Source of the DNA: Nocardioides sp. SR21
GTDB lineage: Bacteria > Actinomycetota > Actinomycetes > Propionibacteriales > Nocardioidaceae
Reading direction: 5' to 3'
NCBI RefSeq assembly: GCF_022761125.1
Contig: NZ_JAKWJR010000008.1
Span: 173,896 to 237,895 of the forward strand
DNA length: 64,000 nucleotides
In this document: positions 26,501 through 32,859 of the stretch, piece after piece
How positions within the stretch are numbered: the first letter of the stretch is position 1
Layout: each line of letters starts with the position of its first letter
Position numbers and translations under genes: made by a program
Notes under the pieces: model-generated
Told to the model about the DNA's origin: nothing
The model's input: only the letters and a program-made list of their open reading frames with translations
The model's database searches: none

Positions 26501-26584
26501 GGATCCGAGATCGACCGGGTGACCGCGGAGATCCGCTTCGACCGGGCCCAGAAGGCGCGCGCCGACCGGTGCGGGTCGCGGCAT
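23567..26584 (-). CDS. AfsR/SARP-family regulator with BTAD and AAA ATPase domains
   Basis: 1005 residues. Residues 1-97 are an OmpR-like winged helix of the SARP class ('LGSPKQRGLFALLALEAGRV', 'STLQVYVSRLRRVLETDGAD', 'APGYLL'). The BTAD follows at about 100-252 ('YRAGRQAEALACYDRLRERL', 'LGVDPAPDLRHLHGQLL'). The NTPase domain has Walker A 'GLVGEAGIGKTRLV' (about 299-312) and Walker B 'PLLVVLEDVTWADA' (near 400). A long helical, TPR-like C-terminal half follows. Such proteins activate promoters through heptamer direct repeats. The ATG at 26584 is chosen; a GTG lies two codons upstream. It follows the hemoglobin gene by 23 bp. Confidence 0.92.
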   Translation of the reverse strand: MPRPAPVGARLLGPVEADLRGHPVDLGSPKQRGLFALLALEAGRVVSTERLVAELWGDAASDTAVSTLQVYVSRLRRVLETDGADPVVVRRAPGYLLDLPGDAVDTQVLERLLTSASERAARDPRAALALVDEALGLVRGPALADVADRLGDTARTEATRLDERVLTARELRLDLLLACGETAAAATEAAALAAEQPLRERVHGTLMLALYRAGRQAEALACYDRLRERLADELGVDPAPDLRHLHGQLLRHDPALAGPAEPTAVQQPARTSLVGREAELADLLESAAAARRGHGAVVGLVGEAGIGKTRLVRELADRCAADGMLVAWGTTPEDATAGALEPWHDALATLPDSPARRALRSRDIGTGADLDAGAAERRRTVRAWVDELLTTADAQPLLVVLEDVTWADAATLAVLSALAPECGDRPLMVVVTRRPEAEPEWTEIAAKLARLPHARRVDLAPLPDADAAELVRSLLTRDRAEETCAAVAERADGNPLFLVELARLLDQAPEDTDVPPEVPASVRDLLLARLQTLSPEARAVVDVAAVAGREAPLAVVAAVTAQDPDAFDDALLETAAAGVLVEDGGSRPVLRFPHALVRDVAYAELRPRARSRWHGEIARALVAAGVHDPERLAGHLLEAVDNVGAEVAVPVLLEAADRTITDRASRQADAWLAQARELAAQLPPGEAADVARLAVLRREATRAAVLHGWAAAEVGPYVADIVELCRRRAPDQETVDLLFRRVAILLALADLDRIDAEIEPLLRSEPGAGHEGEVLARVSLGLVVSGRDRPEVAHRHLTGALDLLGSGLAQGPSWADITTIAAGSLAHSLLHLRQPERSLVTAEDTIARAARLPVAEGLSATISVALLAAARGDHEAAARYAEDARVRGLERGLDLVVVLAETVLGWADVRRTRIPIDPAGRQESLVALRAATHRWSAVGIVVLDVVVATLAAEAELECGYPTEALARVAAVRPGAPDYSWRARLDDVAARATLAAGGPVRILQEP

Positions 26585-26607
26585 CGGCACCTCGCTGTCG
26601 TCGGCGG

Positions 26608-27000
26608 TCAGGCGTTCCCGAGGTCTCGGCCGACGGTCCCGATCGGGGTGACGACCTGGTCGCGCAGGGCGGCCAGGCGGACCACCACCTCGTCGGTGAC
26701 ATCGGGTTCGCAGCCGAGCGCGCCCAGCGTATCGACAAGGTGGCTCACCGTGCGGTCGAACATGTCGTCGGTGATGTGAACCGATGCGTGCGCGGTCCGC
26801 AGGTCGCGGCCGTCGTACTCGACCTCGCCGCCCAGCGACCCCGCCAGGAACGCCTGCATGTGGCCGCGCAGCCGGCGCAGGTCCACGTCGACGAACGCGC
26901 CCGCCACGACGGGGTCCGTCAGCATCCGGTCGTAGAGGCGCCGGACCGCTTCCGCGACGACGTCGCGGCCCCCCACGGCGGCGTACAGACTCTGGTCCAT
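26608..27000 (-). CDS. Truncated hemoglobin, group I (TrHbN-like)
   Basis: 130 residues of the two-over-two globin fold: 'VVAEAVRRLYDRMLTDPVVA' with B10 Tyr23, 'RRLRGHMQAFLAGSLGGEVE' (helix E and the GG motif), then 'TAHASVHITDDMFDRTVSHL' with proximal His71. Group I truncated hemoglobins bind O2 and detoxify NO in mycobacteria. Here the gene leads an apparent operon with the SARP regulator. CATGAT (27007-27012, minus) ends six bases before the ATG, preceded at 10 bases by the SARP-type repeat, so the operon is probably autoregulated. Confidence 0.9.
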   Translation of the reverse strand: MDQSLYAAVGGRDVVAEAVRRLYDRMLTDPVVAGAFVDVDLRRLRGHMQAFLAGSLGGEVEYDGRDLRTAHASVHITDDMFDRTVSHLVDTLGALGCEPDVTDEVVVRLAALRDQVVTPIGTVGRDLGNA

Positions 27001-27022
27001 GGCGTGATCATGCCTGCTGGCC

Positions 27023-27040
27023 TTGCAGGATCCTTGCAGG
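27023..27040. promoter_or_regulatory. SARP-type direct repeat, site 1 (hemoglobin-SARP operon / hydrolase)
   Basis: TTGCAGG-ATCC-TTGCAGG: two identical heptamers with an 11-bp period. On the minus strand it reads CCTGCAA-GGAT-CCTGCAA, then 10 bases, then CATGAT and the hemoglobin ATG. It lies just upstream of the hydrolase on the plus strand too, so it could act in both directions. Confidence 0.65.
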
Positions 27041-27058
27041 GTCGGCCACGCTGGCGCG

Positions 27059-27712
27059 GTGCGACGGATCCACTACGGCGACCACCCGTCGCAGTTCGGT
27101 CTCCTCGCCCGGGCTCCGGGCGAGGTCCGCGGCGTCGTGGTGCTGGTGCACGGCGGGTTCTGGAAGCCGGAGTACGGCGTCGAGTACGCGCTGCCGCTGG
27201 TCGACTCGCTCGTCGAGCGTGGCTGGACGACGTGGGTCGTCGAGTACCGCCGCGGCTCCGGCGCCGCCGACACGCTCGCCGACGTGCGGGCGGCGATCGA
27301 CGCCGCGCCAGGGGGCCCGCTCGTCGTGGGGATCGGCCACTCGGCCGGCGGCCACCTCGCCACCTGGGCCGCCGCGGGCGGCGGGCTGACCCACGTGGTG
27401 TCGCAGGCCGGTGTGCTCGACCTGCGCACCGCCCATGCGGCTGGGCTCGGCGGCGGTGCGGTGGAGCGGTTCCTCGGTCACCCGCCCGGCGACGCGGACG
27501 ATGCCGTCGACCCGATCCGGATGCTGCCGATCGGCGTACCGGTCTGGTGCGTGCACGGCCGCGACGACGACATCGTGCCGATCGGGCAGTCCCAGGCGTA
27601 CGTCGCCGCCGGGGACGCGACCCTGGTCGAGGTGGCCGGCGACCACTTCGCGGTCGTCGACCCGGACTCCGAGGCGTGGGCGGCGACGCTGGCGATCCTC
27701 GACTCGCTCTAG
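27059..27712 (+). CDS. Alpha/beta hydrolase (kynurenine formamidase-like)
   Basis: 217 residues. 'VVLVHGGFWKPEYGVEYALP' gives the H-G-G-F-W oxyanion loop typical of BNA7/KynB-like and carboxylesterase-like hydrolases. Nucleophile Ser95 is in 'GIGHSAGGHLATW', the acid is Asp169 region 'HGRDDDIVP', and His196 is in 'GDHFAVV'. It should hydrolyse a small ester or formamide. GTG 27059 is set by alignment of the first strand ('RRIHYGDHPSQFG'); CACGCT ends six bases upstream. It is divergent from the hemoglobin-SARP operon across SARP site 1. Confidence 0.85.
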   Translation: MRRIHYGDHPSQFGLLARAPGEVRGVVVLVHGGFWKPEYGVEYALPLVDSLVERGWTTWVVEYRRGSGAADTLADVRAAIDAAPGGPLVVGIGHSAGGHLATWAAAGGGLTHVVSQAGVLDLRTAHAAGLGGGAVERFLGHPPGDADDAVDPIRMLPIGVPVWCVHGRDDDIVPIGQSQAYVAAGDATLVEVAGDHFAVVDPDSEAWAATLAILDSL

Positions 27713-27776
27713 CGCTCGGTGACCTGCGGGCCGCCTGTGTCCGGGTGCGCCGGACGAGCTGCCGTCCGGGCCAGCC

Positions 27777-28370
27777 CTAGAAGCGCTCGGCGAGCCGCTC
27801 GGCCGCGATCCGGACCAGCTCCGGGTCGGTGGTGGCCAGCTGCTCCGGCGCCTGGCCGAGGGTGAGGGCGGCCGGCTGCGTCAGCCAGACCCACGCGCGC
27901 CAGGGATCCATCCGGCCCGCGAGCAGCGGGGCGAGGACCGGCGCGAGCTCGGGTCGCAGCTCGCCGTCGGCGCCGAGCTGGAAGGCGGGGACGATGCTCC
28001 GCTCCTCGAGGGGCACGACGAGCAGCCGGTGCTCCGAGGCCGCCTTGTGCACCGCGAAGCGGGTCGCCTCGGTCGACGCGCCGCGCACCTCGGCGAGGGT
28101 CTCGTAGGTGTGCCAAGGACTGGCCTGCAGCTCGGTCCGCAGTCGCGCCTGGCGGGCCAGCACGACCAGGCCGACCGGGACGGCGTGCTCGGGGTCGTCG
28201 CCCACGGAGTGCAGGAGGGTGTCGAGCTCCTCGAGCCGGTCCGGCTCGGACCAGACGGCGTGCCCGTCGGCGTCGCGGGTGAACGTCGGCAGCCCCGCCT
28301 CGGCGAGCTGGTCGGCGAGGCCGAGTCCGTCGAGCCAGGAGGCGAGCCGGTCGCCGTCGTACTGCGTCAC
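27777..28370 (-). CDS. Protein with MbcA/ParS-like (Xre/DUF2384-type) antitoxin-related C-terminal domain
   Basis: 197 residues. The C-terminal third, 'IVPAFQLGADGELRPELAPV', followed by 'PWRAWVWLTQPAALTLGQAP' and 'LVRIAAERLAERF', follows the pattern of the toxin-binding domain of MbcA/ParS antitoxins (f-P-x-x-Q-F, W-L-x-x-P-x-x-x-L-x-G-x-x-P-x-x-L, V-x-x-x-A). No RES or other toxin gene lies next to it. The N-terminal half has an HTH-like stretch but is not recognised. GTG 28370 has GAGAAT six bases upstream on its strand, again a leaderless arrangement. Role unknown. Confidence 0.6.
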   Translation of the reverse strand: MTQYDGDRLASWLDGLGLADQLAEAGLPTFTRDADGHAVWSEPDRLEELDTLLHSVGDDPEHAVPVGLVVLARQARLRTELQASPWHTYETLAEVRGASTEATRFAVHKAASEHRLLVVPLEERSIVPAFQLGADGELRPELAPVLAPLLAGRMDPWRAWVWLTQPAALTLGQAPEQLATTDPELVRIAAERLAERF

Positions 28371-28382
28371 GGCCCGATTCTC

Positions 28383-28934
28383 TCAGCGCACGTGCATCCG
28401 CTCCCCCTGGGGCCCGAACAGCGCGAGCACCTCGCAGGGGACCGCGCCGGTGTTGCCGAGCCAGTGCGGCACGCGGGTGTCGAACTCGACGGTCTCGCCC
28501 GGCCCGAGGTCGAGGTCCCGGTCGCCGAGGACCAGCCGGAGCCGGCCGGACAGCACGTGGGTCCACTCGTAGCCCTCGTGGGTCGAGAGCGTCGGCAGGT
28601 CGTCGGGTCTCGACGGGAACACGATCTTGTAGGCCTGGATCCCGCCGGGGCGGCGGGTGAGGGGGAGGTAGGTGCGACCGTGCCGCCGGATCGGGCGCAT
28701 CTGGACCCGCGGGTCCCCGGTCGCGGGCGCGTCGACGAGCTCGTCGAGCGAGACCTGGTGCGCCCGGGCGAGCGGCAGCAGCTGCTCGAGCGTCGGGCGG
28801 CGCTGGCCGGACTCGAGCCGCGACAGGGTGCTGACGGAGATGCCGGTCTCGTCGGCGAGGTCGCGCAGGGTGACGCCGCGCTCCTGCCGCAGCGCGCGGA
28901 GCCGCGGGCCTACCTGGGCGAGCTCGTCGGTCAT
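28383..28934 (-). CDS. XRE-family regulator with cupin domain
   Basis: 183 residues. HTH_3 domain at about 8-64 ('LRALRQERGVTLRDLADETG', 'ISVSTLSRLESGQRRPTLEQ'), then a cupin_2 barrel at about 110-178 ('EGYEWTHVLSGRLRLVLGDR', 'GPGETVEFDTRVPHWLGNTG'). Members of this class sense small ligands through the cupin and regulate neighbouring genes. The ATG at 28934 has CAAACT ending six bases upstream. It is divergent from the methyltransferase; the palindrome at 28965-28981 between them is its likely operator. Confidence 0.88.
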   Translation of the reverse strand: MTDELAQVGPRLRALRQERGVTLRDLADETGISVSTLSRLESGQRRPTLEQLLPLARAHQVSLDELVDAPATGDPRVQMRPIRRHGRTYLPLTRRPGGIQAYKIVFPSRPDDLPTLSTHEGYEWTHVLSGRLRLVLGDRDLDLGPGETVEFDTRVPHWLGNTGAVPCEVLALFGPQGERMHVR

Positions 28935-28964
28935 GGGTCGAGTTTGCCAGATCAGCAACGGATG

Positions 28965-28981
28965 TTGTCGATCGGCGACAA
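28965..28981. promoter_or_regulatory. Palindrome TTGTCG-N5-CGACAA between XRE-cupin and methyltransferase genes
   Basis: Perfect 6-bp arms with a 5-base centre in the 66-bp divergent region; likely the site of the XRE-cupin regulator. Confidence 0.5.
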
Positions 28982-29000
28982 GCCTTCCCATACTCGGAGC

Positions 29001-29648
29001 ATGAGCCACCACGAGATCACCCGCGAGCACTTCGAGCAGTCGTCCTGGGACGAGCGGTACGCCGGCGACGGGCGCACCTGGAGCGGCCGGCCGAACGCGG
29101 TCCTGGTCGCCGAGGCGAGCGACCTCGAGCCCGGAAGGGCCGTCGACCTGGGCTGCGGCGAGGGCGGGGACGCGATCTGGCTGGCCGAGCGCGGCTGGCA
29201 GGTGACCGCGATCGACTTCTCCGAGGCGGGCTTGCGCAAGGCGGCCGAGCACGCCGCCGAGCGCGGCGTCGCCGACCGGATCGAGTTCCGCCAGGCCGAC
29301 CTGCGGACCTGGACCCCGGAGGGGGAGCAGTGGGACCTGGTCACCTCCTGCTTCCTGCATCTGCTCGACCACGGGATGCTCGACGCCACGCGCCAGATGG
29401 CCGGGGCGGTCGCCCCCGGCGGCACCCTGCTCGTGGCCGGCCACCACCCCGACGACGAGCACACCGGCCTGCGCTGGTCGATGCCGGGCGTCATGTTCAC
29501 CGCCGAGGAGCTCGCCCCCGCGGTCGACCCGGAGCGGTTCGACGTACGCGCCGAGGCGCCGCAGCGGACCGAGTCGCGCCACGACGAGACCCACACGGTG
29601 ACCGACGCGGTCCTGGTGGCTCGCCGGTGTGCCGCTGCTGCCGGCTGA
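29001..29648 (+). CDS. Class I SAM-dependent methyltransferase
   Basis: 215 residues. Motif I 'AVDLGCGEGGDAIWLAERGW' (about 47-66), the acidic end of strand 2 'VTAIDFSEAGLRKAAEHAAE', motif 'IEFRQADLRTW', and 'PGGTLLVAGHH' at motif III. This is the tellurite-resistance TehB/methyltransferase_25-like group; substrate unknown. CATACT (28989-28994) ends six bases before the ATG, so it is probably leaderless. It is divergent from, and likely controlled by, the XRE-cupin regulator. Confidence 0.88.
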   Translation: MSHHEITREHFEQSSWDERYAGDGRTWSGRPNAVLVAEASDLEPGRAVDLGCGEGGDAIWLAERGWQVTAIDFSEAGLRKAAEHAAERGVADRIEFRQADLRTWTPEGEQWDLVTSCFLHLLDHGMLDATRQMAGAVAPGGTLLVAGHHPDDEHTGLRWSMPGVMFTAEELAPAVDPERFDVRAEAPQRTESRHDETHTVTDAVLVARRCAAAAG

Positions 29649-29652
29649 GCCG

Positions 29653-29754
29653 CGTCGCAGTTTCACCATGTGAAGGTGATGAACCTGCACTTCCCACGGT
29701 CTGCACGCCATGGGAAGTGCAGGTTCGCCTGCATCACATGGTGAAACTGCGACG
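29653..29754. repeat. Long nested inverted repeat (cruciform-forming) between convergent genes
   Basis: Outer arms 29653-29673 and 29734-29754 are perfect over 21 bp (core GTTTCACCATGTGA). Inner arms AACCTGCACTTCCCA (29682-29696) and its complement (29711-29725) are perfect over 15 bp around a 14-base loop. It lies between the methyltransferase stop and the stop of the convergent membrane protein, so it may terminate both transcripts, but it is larger than a simple terminator. Confidence 0.7.
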
Positions 29755-29807
29755 ACGCAACGCAGCTCCGACGACGCAACGCAGCCCCGACGACGCAACG
29801 CAGCCCC
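29751..29807. repeat. Three tandem copies of a 19-bp repeat
   Basis: Unit GACGACGCAACGCAGCYCC at 29751, 29770 and 29789; copies 2 and 3 are identical, and copy 1 differs by one base. A degenerate fourth copy follows. It abuts the cruciform. Confidence 0.75.
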
Positions 29808-29819
29808 GGCGCCGCAACC

Positions 29820-30524
29820 TCAGCTGCTGAGCACCGAGATCTTCTGCCAGATCTTGCGCGACATCCCGAGCGTCAGCTCCTCGATGGAGCGCACGGTCTC
29901 GAGCACGACCGAGTCGCGCGACTCCTCGGCGCACAGCGCGGCGGCCTTGCCGACCAGGCTGAGCAGCTCGGAGCAGTAGTTGAGGTAGCGCTCCATCTGG
30001 TCGCGGTTCAGCTCGACCACCTTGCTCGCCTCGGTCGGCTGGAAGCCGGGGCGCAGCCGCTCGGGGTCCTTCGAGAACTGGTGCATGTCGATGATGTGCG
30101 CGAGCGAGCGTAGCCGGTGCAGCAGCGTGAGCAGGTCGCCGCGCAGCAGCCGCTCGGGGAACGTGTAGAGGAAGAACACCGCGATCGCCGCGAACACCAG
30201 GTCGTTGATCGTGGTCTCGATCAGCGGCAGCCAGTCCAGGCCGTCCGGCCCCGCGTCGCCGCGCGCCGCGTCCACGGCGAGCCACAGCGCTACGGCGGTG
30301 CCGACCGCGATCGCCGCGATCAGCACGCGCGAGACCACGCGGGCGGTGTGGATCCGGCCGCGGACGGTCGACGCGTCGTCCTTGACCCGCCCCACCAGGT
30401 CGAGCAGCTCGTCGGCGACCCGCACCAGGCCGCGCTCGGGGAAGCGCTCCGCGATCCGGTCGCGCAGCCGGCGGACCGTCTCGGCGACGGCCTCCGCCTG
30501 CAGCGTGTCGAGCGAGTGGGCCAC
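29820..30524 (-). CDS. Conserved membrane protein of unknown function
   Basis: 234 residues. A helical N-terminal part (1-60) is followed by two membrane helices (about 64-86, 'VSRVLIAAIAVGTAVALWLA', and 104-122, 'INDLVFAAIAVFFLYTFPER'). A long helical cytoplasmic tail contains 'LAHIIDMHQFSKDPERL' and 'MERYLNYCSELLSLVGKAAA'. No family is recognised. TAGATT (30531-30536, minus) ends six bases before the GTG, supporting this start. It is divergent from the WYL regulator. Confidence 0.75.
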   Translation of the reverse strand: MAHSLDTLQAEAVAETVRRLRDRIAERFPERGLVRVADELLDLVGRVKDDASTVRGRIHTARVVSRVLIAAIAVGTAVALWLAVDAARGDAGPDGLDWLPLIETTINDLVFAAIAVFFLYTFPERLLRGDLLTLLHRLRSLAHIIDMHQFSKDPERLRPGFQPTEASKVVELNRDQMERYLNYCSELLSLVGKAAALCAEESRDSVVLETVRSIEELTLGMSRKIWQKISVLSS

Positions 30525-30591
30525 GGCGGCAATCTAGTGGTTCGGCATTGAGGTCACATCCTGACCGCTGGGACCACTACCGTCGTACGGC

Positions 30592-31521
30592 ATGAACACC
30601 AGCGCCCGGATGTTGCGGCTGCTCTCGCTGCTGCAGACCCACCGCTACTGGCCCGGCGGCGAGCTGTCGGAGCGGCTCGACGTCAGCCCGCGCACGCTGC
30701 GCCGCGACATCGACCGGCTCCGCGAGCTCGGGTACGCCGTCGACGCGGTGCGGGGCGTGTCGGGCGGCTACCAGCTGCGCGCCGGGGCGGCGCTGCCGCC
30801 GCTGCTGCTCGAGGACGAGGAGGCGGTCGCGATCGCGACCGCGCTGCGCGCCTCGGCCTCGGGCGGTGAGGACACCTCGCTGCAGGCGCTGACCAAGGTC
30901 ATCGCGCTGATGCCCCCGCGGCTGCGCCGGCAGATGGACGCGCTGCGCTCGCAGACCGAGAGCCTGCCCTGGAGCGGCGGGCCGACCATCGACGCCGGCA
31001 CGCTGACCATGCTCGCGCAGGCCTGCCGCGACGACGAGCCGGTCACGTTCGACTACACGGCTCGCGACGCGACGGCCTCGAGCCGCCGGGTCGAGCCGCA
31101 CCGCCTGGTCTCGGCAGGCCGCCGCTGGTACCTCGTCGGCTACGACCGGGACCGCCAGGACTGGCGCTCGTTCCGCGTCGACCGGGTCACCGACGTGCGC
31201 ACCACCGGCCAGCGGGTCCGGCCCCGCGACCTCCCGGGCGGCGACGCCGCGGCGTTCGTGGCGGCGGGGATCCGCTCGATGGCGCAGCGGTACGACGTAC
31301 GCCTGCGCATCGCGCTGCCCGCCGACGTCGTCGAGGCGGACATCGGCCGCTGGGCGACCGTGACCGCGGACGGCGACGGCTGCCGGGTGCACATGCCGAC
31401 CGACTCGCTGGACTGGCCGGTGATGGTGCTGGCCCGGCTGGACGCGGACTTCACCGTCGAGGGTCCGCCCGAGCTGCGGGACGTGCTCGCGGCGGCGGCC
31501 GAGCGCTTCAGCAGGAGCTGA
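30592..31521 (+). CDS. WYL-domain HTH transcriptional regulator (YafY type)
   Basis: 309 residues. N-terminal winged helix 'RMLRLLSLLQTHRYWPGGEL' followed by 'LDVSPRTLRRDIDRLRELGY' (about 4-60). The WYL core is at about 135-215 with 'EPHRLVSAGRRWYLVGYDRD' and 'WRSFRVDRVTDV'. A WCX extension ends the protein. WYL proteins sense nucleic acids or nucleotides and often control DNA-damage or defence genes, but no such genes are nearby. TACCGT (30578-30583) ends eight bases before the ATG. It ends one base before the stop of the convergent chemoreceptor gene. Confidence 0.9.
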   Translation: MNTSARMLRLLSLLQTHRYWPGGELSERLDVSPRTLRRDIDRLRELGYAVDAVRGVSGGYQLRAGAALPPLLLEDEEAVAIATALRASASGGEDTSLQALTKVIALMPPRLRRQMDALRSQTESLPWSGGPTIDAGTLTMLAQACRDDEPVTFDYTARDATASSRRVEPHRLVSAGRRWYLVGYDRDRQDWRSFRVDRVTDVRTTGQRVRPRDLPGGDAAAFVAAGIRSMAQRYDVRLRIALPADVVEADIGRWATVTADGDGCRVHMPTDSLDWPVMVLARLDADFTVEGPPELRDVLAAAAERFSRS

Positions 31522-32859
31522 CTAGTCCTCGGTGGTCGCGAGCTGGGCGACCTCGGCGGTCATCTGCTCGGTCGTGCGGGCCACGTCGCGGATCGCCTCG
31601 CGGGCGGTGTCGGCGGCGCTCATCTGCGCCGCGGCGGACTCCGAGATGCTGGTCTGCGCGCGGGCGACCTCGGCCACCACGGCCTCGATCTTCTCGGCGC
31701 TGGCGAGCACGTCGCGGGTGCCGGTGCGGACCTCGGTGACCACGCCTTCGATCATCAGCGTGGCGCGCGCGGTCTCGCCCGCGAGCTCCTTGACCTCGCC
31801 GGCGACGACGGCGAAGCCGCGACCGGCCTCCCCGGCGCGGGCGGCCTCGATGGTCGCGTTCAGGGCGAGCAGGTTGGTCTGCTCGGCGATGCCGGTGATG
31901 GTGCGCGCGATGTCCGCGATCTGCGCGGCCGAGCCCTCGAGCCGACGCATCATCTCGTTGGAGTCGGCGACGTTGACCGAGGCGGCCGCGACGGACACGG
32001 TCGCGCCGGCGGCCGTCGTACCGATCTCGGCGGCGGCGTTGACCAGGGTGGCCATGACGGTCTCGGACTCCTCGACCGCGATCCGCAGGGTCTCGCCGGC
32101 GGTGTTGAGGGCGTCGAGACGGCGGTTGACGTCGGCGGCCCGCTCCTCGCGGGCAACCAGCTCGGCCTGCGCGCGGTCGGCAGCGGCACGCTGCTCCTCG
32201 GCGAGCGCCTCCTGCGCCTCGAGGCGCTGCACGCGGATCAGCTCGGCCTCGGCCTGCTCGGCCTGCCGGGCCCGCTCGGCGGACTCGGTGAACTTCCAGC
32301 TGACCGCGAGCGCGCCGCACTCGGCGAGCAGCAGCACGGCGTGCAGGAGCGCCCACGGGATCGGGTTCTCCTGGGCGCGGGGGTCGGAGAAGACCATGGT
32401 GGGGTCGACCAGGCTCATCCCGATGTGGTGCACGGCGACGATGACGATGGCCAGCAGGAACGGCGTCCACATCTGGTACAGCGCGACCAGGGCGACGGTG
32501 ACGAAGAAGTGCAGGTGCAGGTCGGTCATGCCACCGGAGATGTGCACGAGCACGCACGACGTCAGGATCAGGCCGGCGCTCACCGCAGCGGCCCGCACGA
32601 CCTGGCTCTTGGCGACCCAGCCCACGACGAGCAGGCCGACGATCGCGGCCATCCCGGCGATCGGCACCCAGCCGCAGCCGCAGCCGTCGGCGGCGGACAG
32701 GCCACCCTCCGGCTGCCACCACAGCGCGAGCGCGCCGAGCAGCGGCAGGTGCGCCATCAGCACCAGGCTGAGCGCCCAGTGCCGGGTGCGGAACTCGGCT
32801 TCGGAGAGCTGCGCGCCTCGCGGCAGCCAGGAGGCAGTCGTGGGCGTGGCAGTCGTCAT
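31522..32859 (-). CDS. Methyl-accepting chemotaxis protein with multi-helix membrane sensor
   Basis: 445 residues. About six hydrophobic segments in residues 28-180 include '[20 protein letters not shown]' and '[13 protein letters not shown]'. Several histidines at the membrane edge could bind a metal or heme. A coiled-coil linker (185-255) leads to the signalling domain with the conserved hairpin tip '[19 protein letters not shown]'. It should signal through CheA/CheW, which agrees with the FliA-like sigma factor at the window's end. The ATG overlaps the stop of the upstream MFS gene (ATGA), so the two form an operon. Confidence 0.9.
   Translation of the reverse strand: MTTATPTTASWLPRGAQLSEAEFRTRHWALSLVLMAHLPLLGALALWWQPEGGLSAADGCGCGWVPIAGMAAIVGLLVVGWVAKSQVVRAAAVSAGLILTSCVLVHISGGMTDLHLHFFVTVALVALYQMWTPFLLAIVIVAVHHIGMSLVDPTMVFSDPRAQENPIPWALLHAVLLLAECGALAVSWKFTESAERARQAEQAEAELIRVQRLEAQEALAEEQRAAADRAQAELVAREERAADVNRRLDALNTAGETLRIAVEESETVMATLVNAAAEIGTTAAGATVSVAAASVNVADSNEMMRRLEGSAAQIADIARTITGIAEQTNLLALNATIEAARAGEAGRGFAVVAGEVKELAGETARATLMIEGVVTEVRTGTRDVLASAEKIEAVVAEVARAQTSISESAAAQMSAADTAREAIRDVARTTEQMTAEVAQLATTED

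Noticed and set aside
22940..26779. A 1279-codon plus-strand open frame opposite propeller 3 and the SARP gene
   Set aside because: Its product is Arg/Pro/Ala/Gly low complexity with no domain, and the minus-strand frames show clear SBBP and SARP motifs. It is a by-product of GC-rich codon use.
27777..28370. Complete toxin-antitoxin module
   Set aside because: Neighbours are an alpha/beta hydrolase and an XRE-cupin regulator; no toxin fold was recognised.
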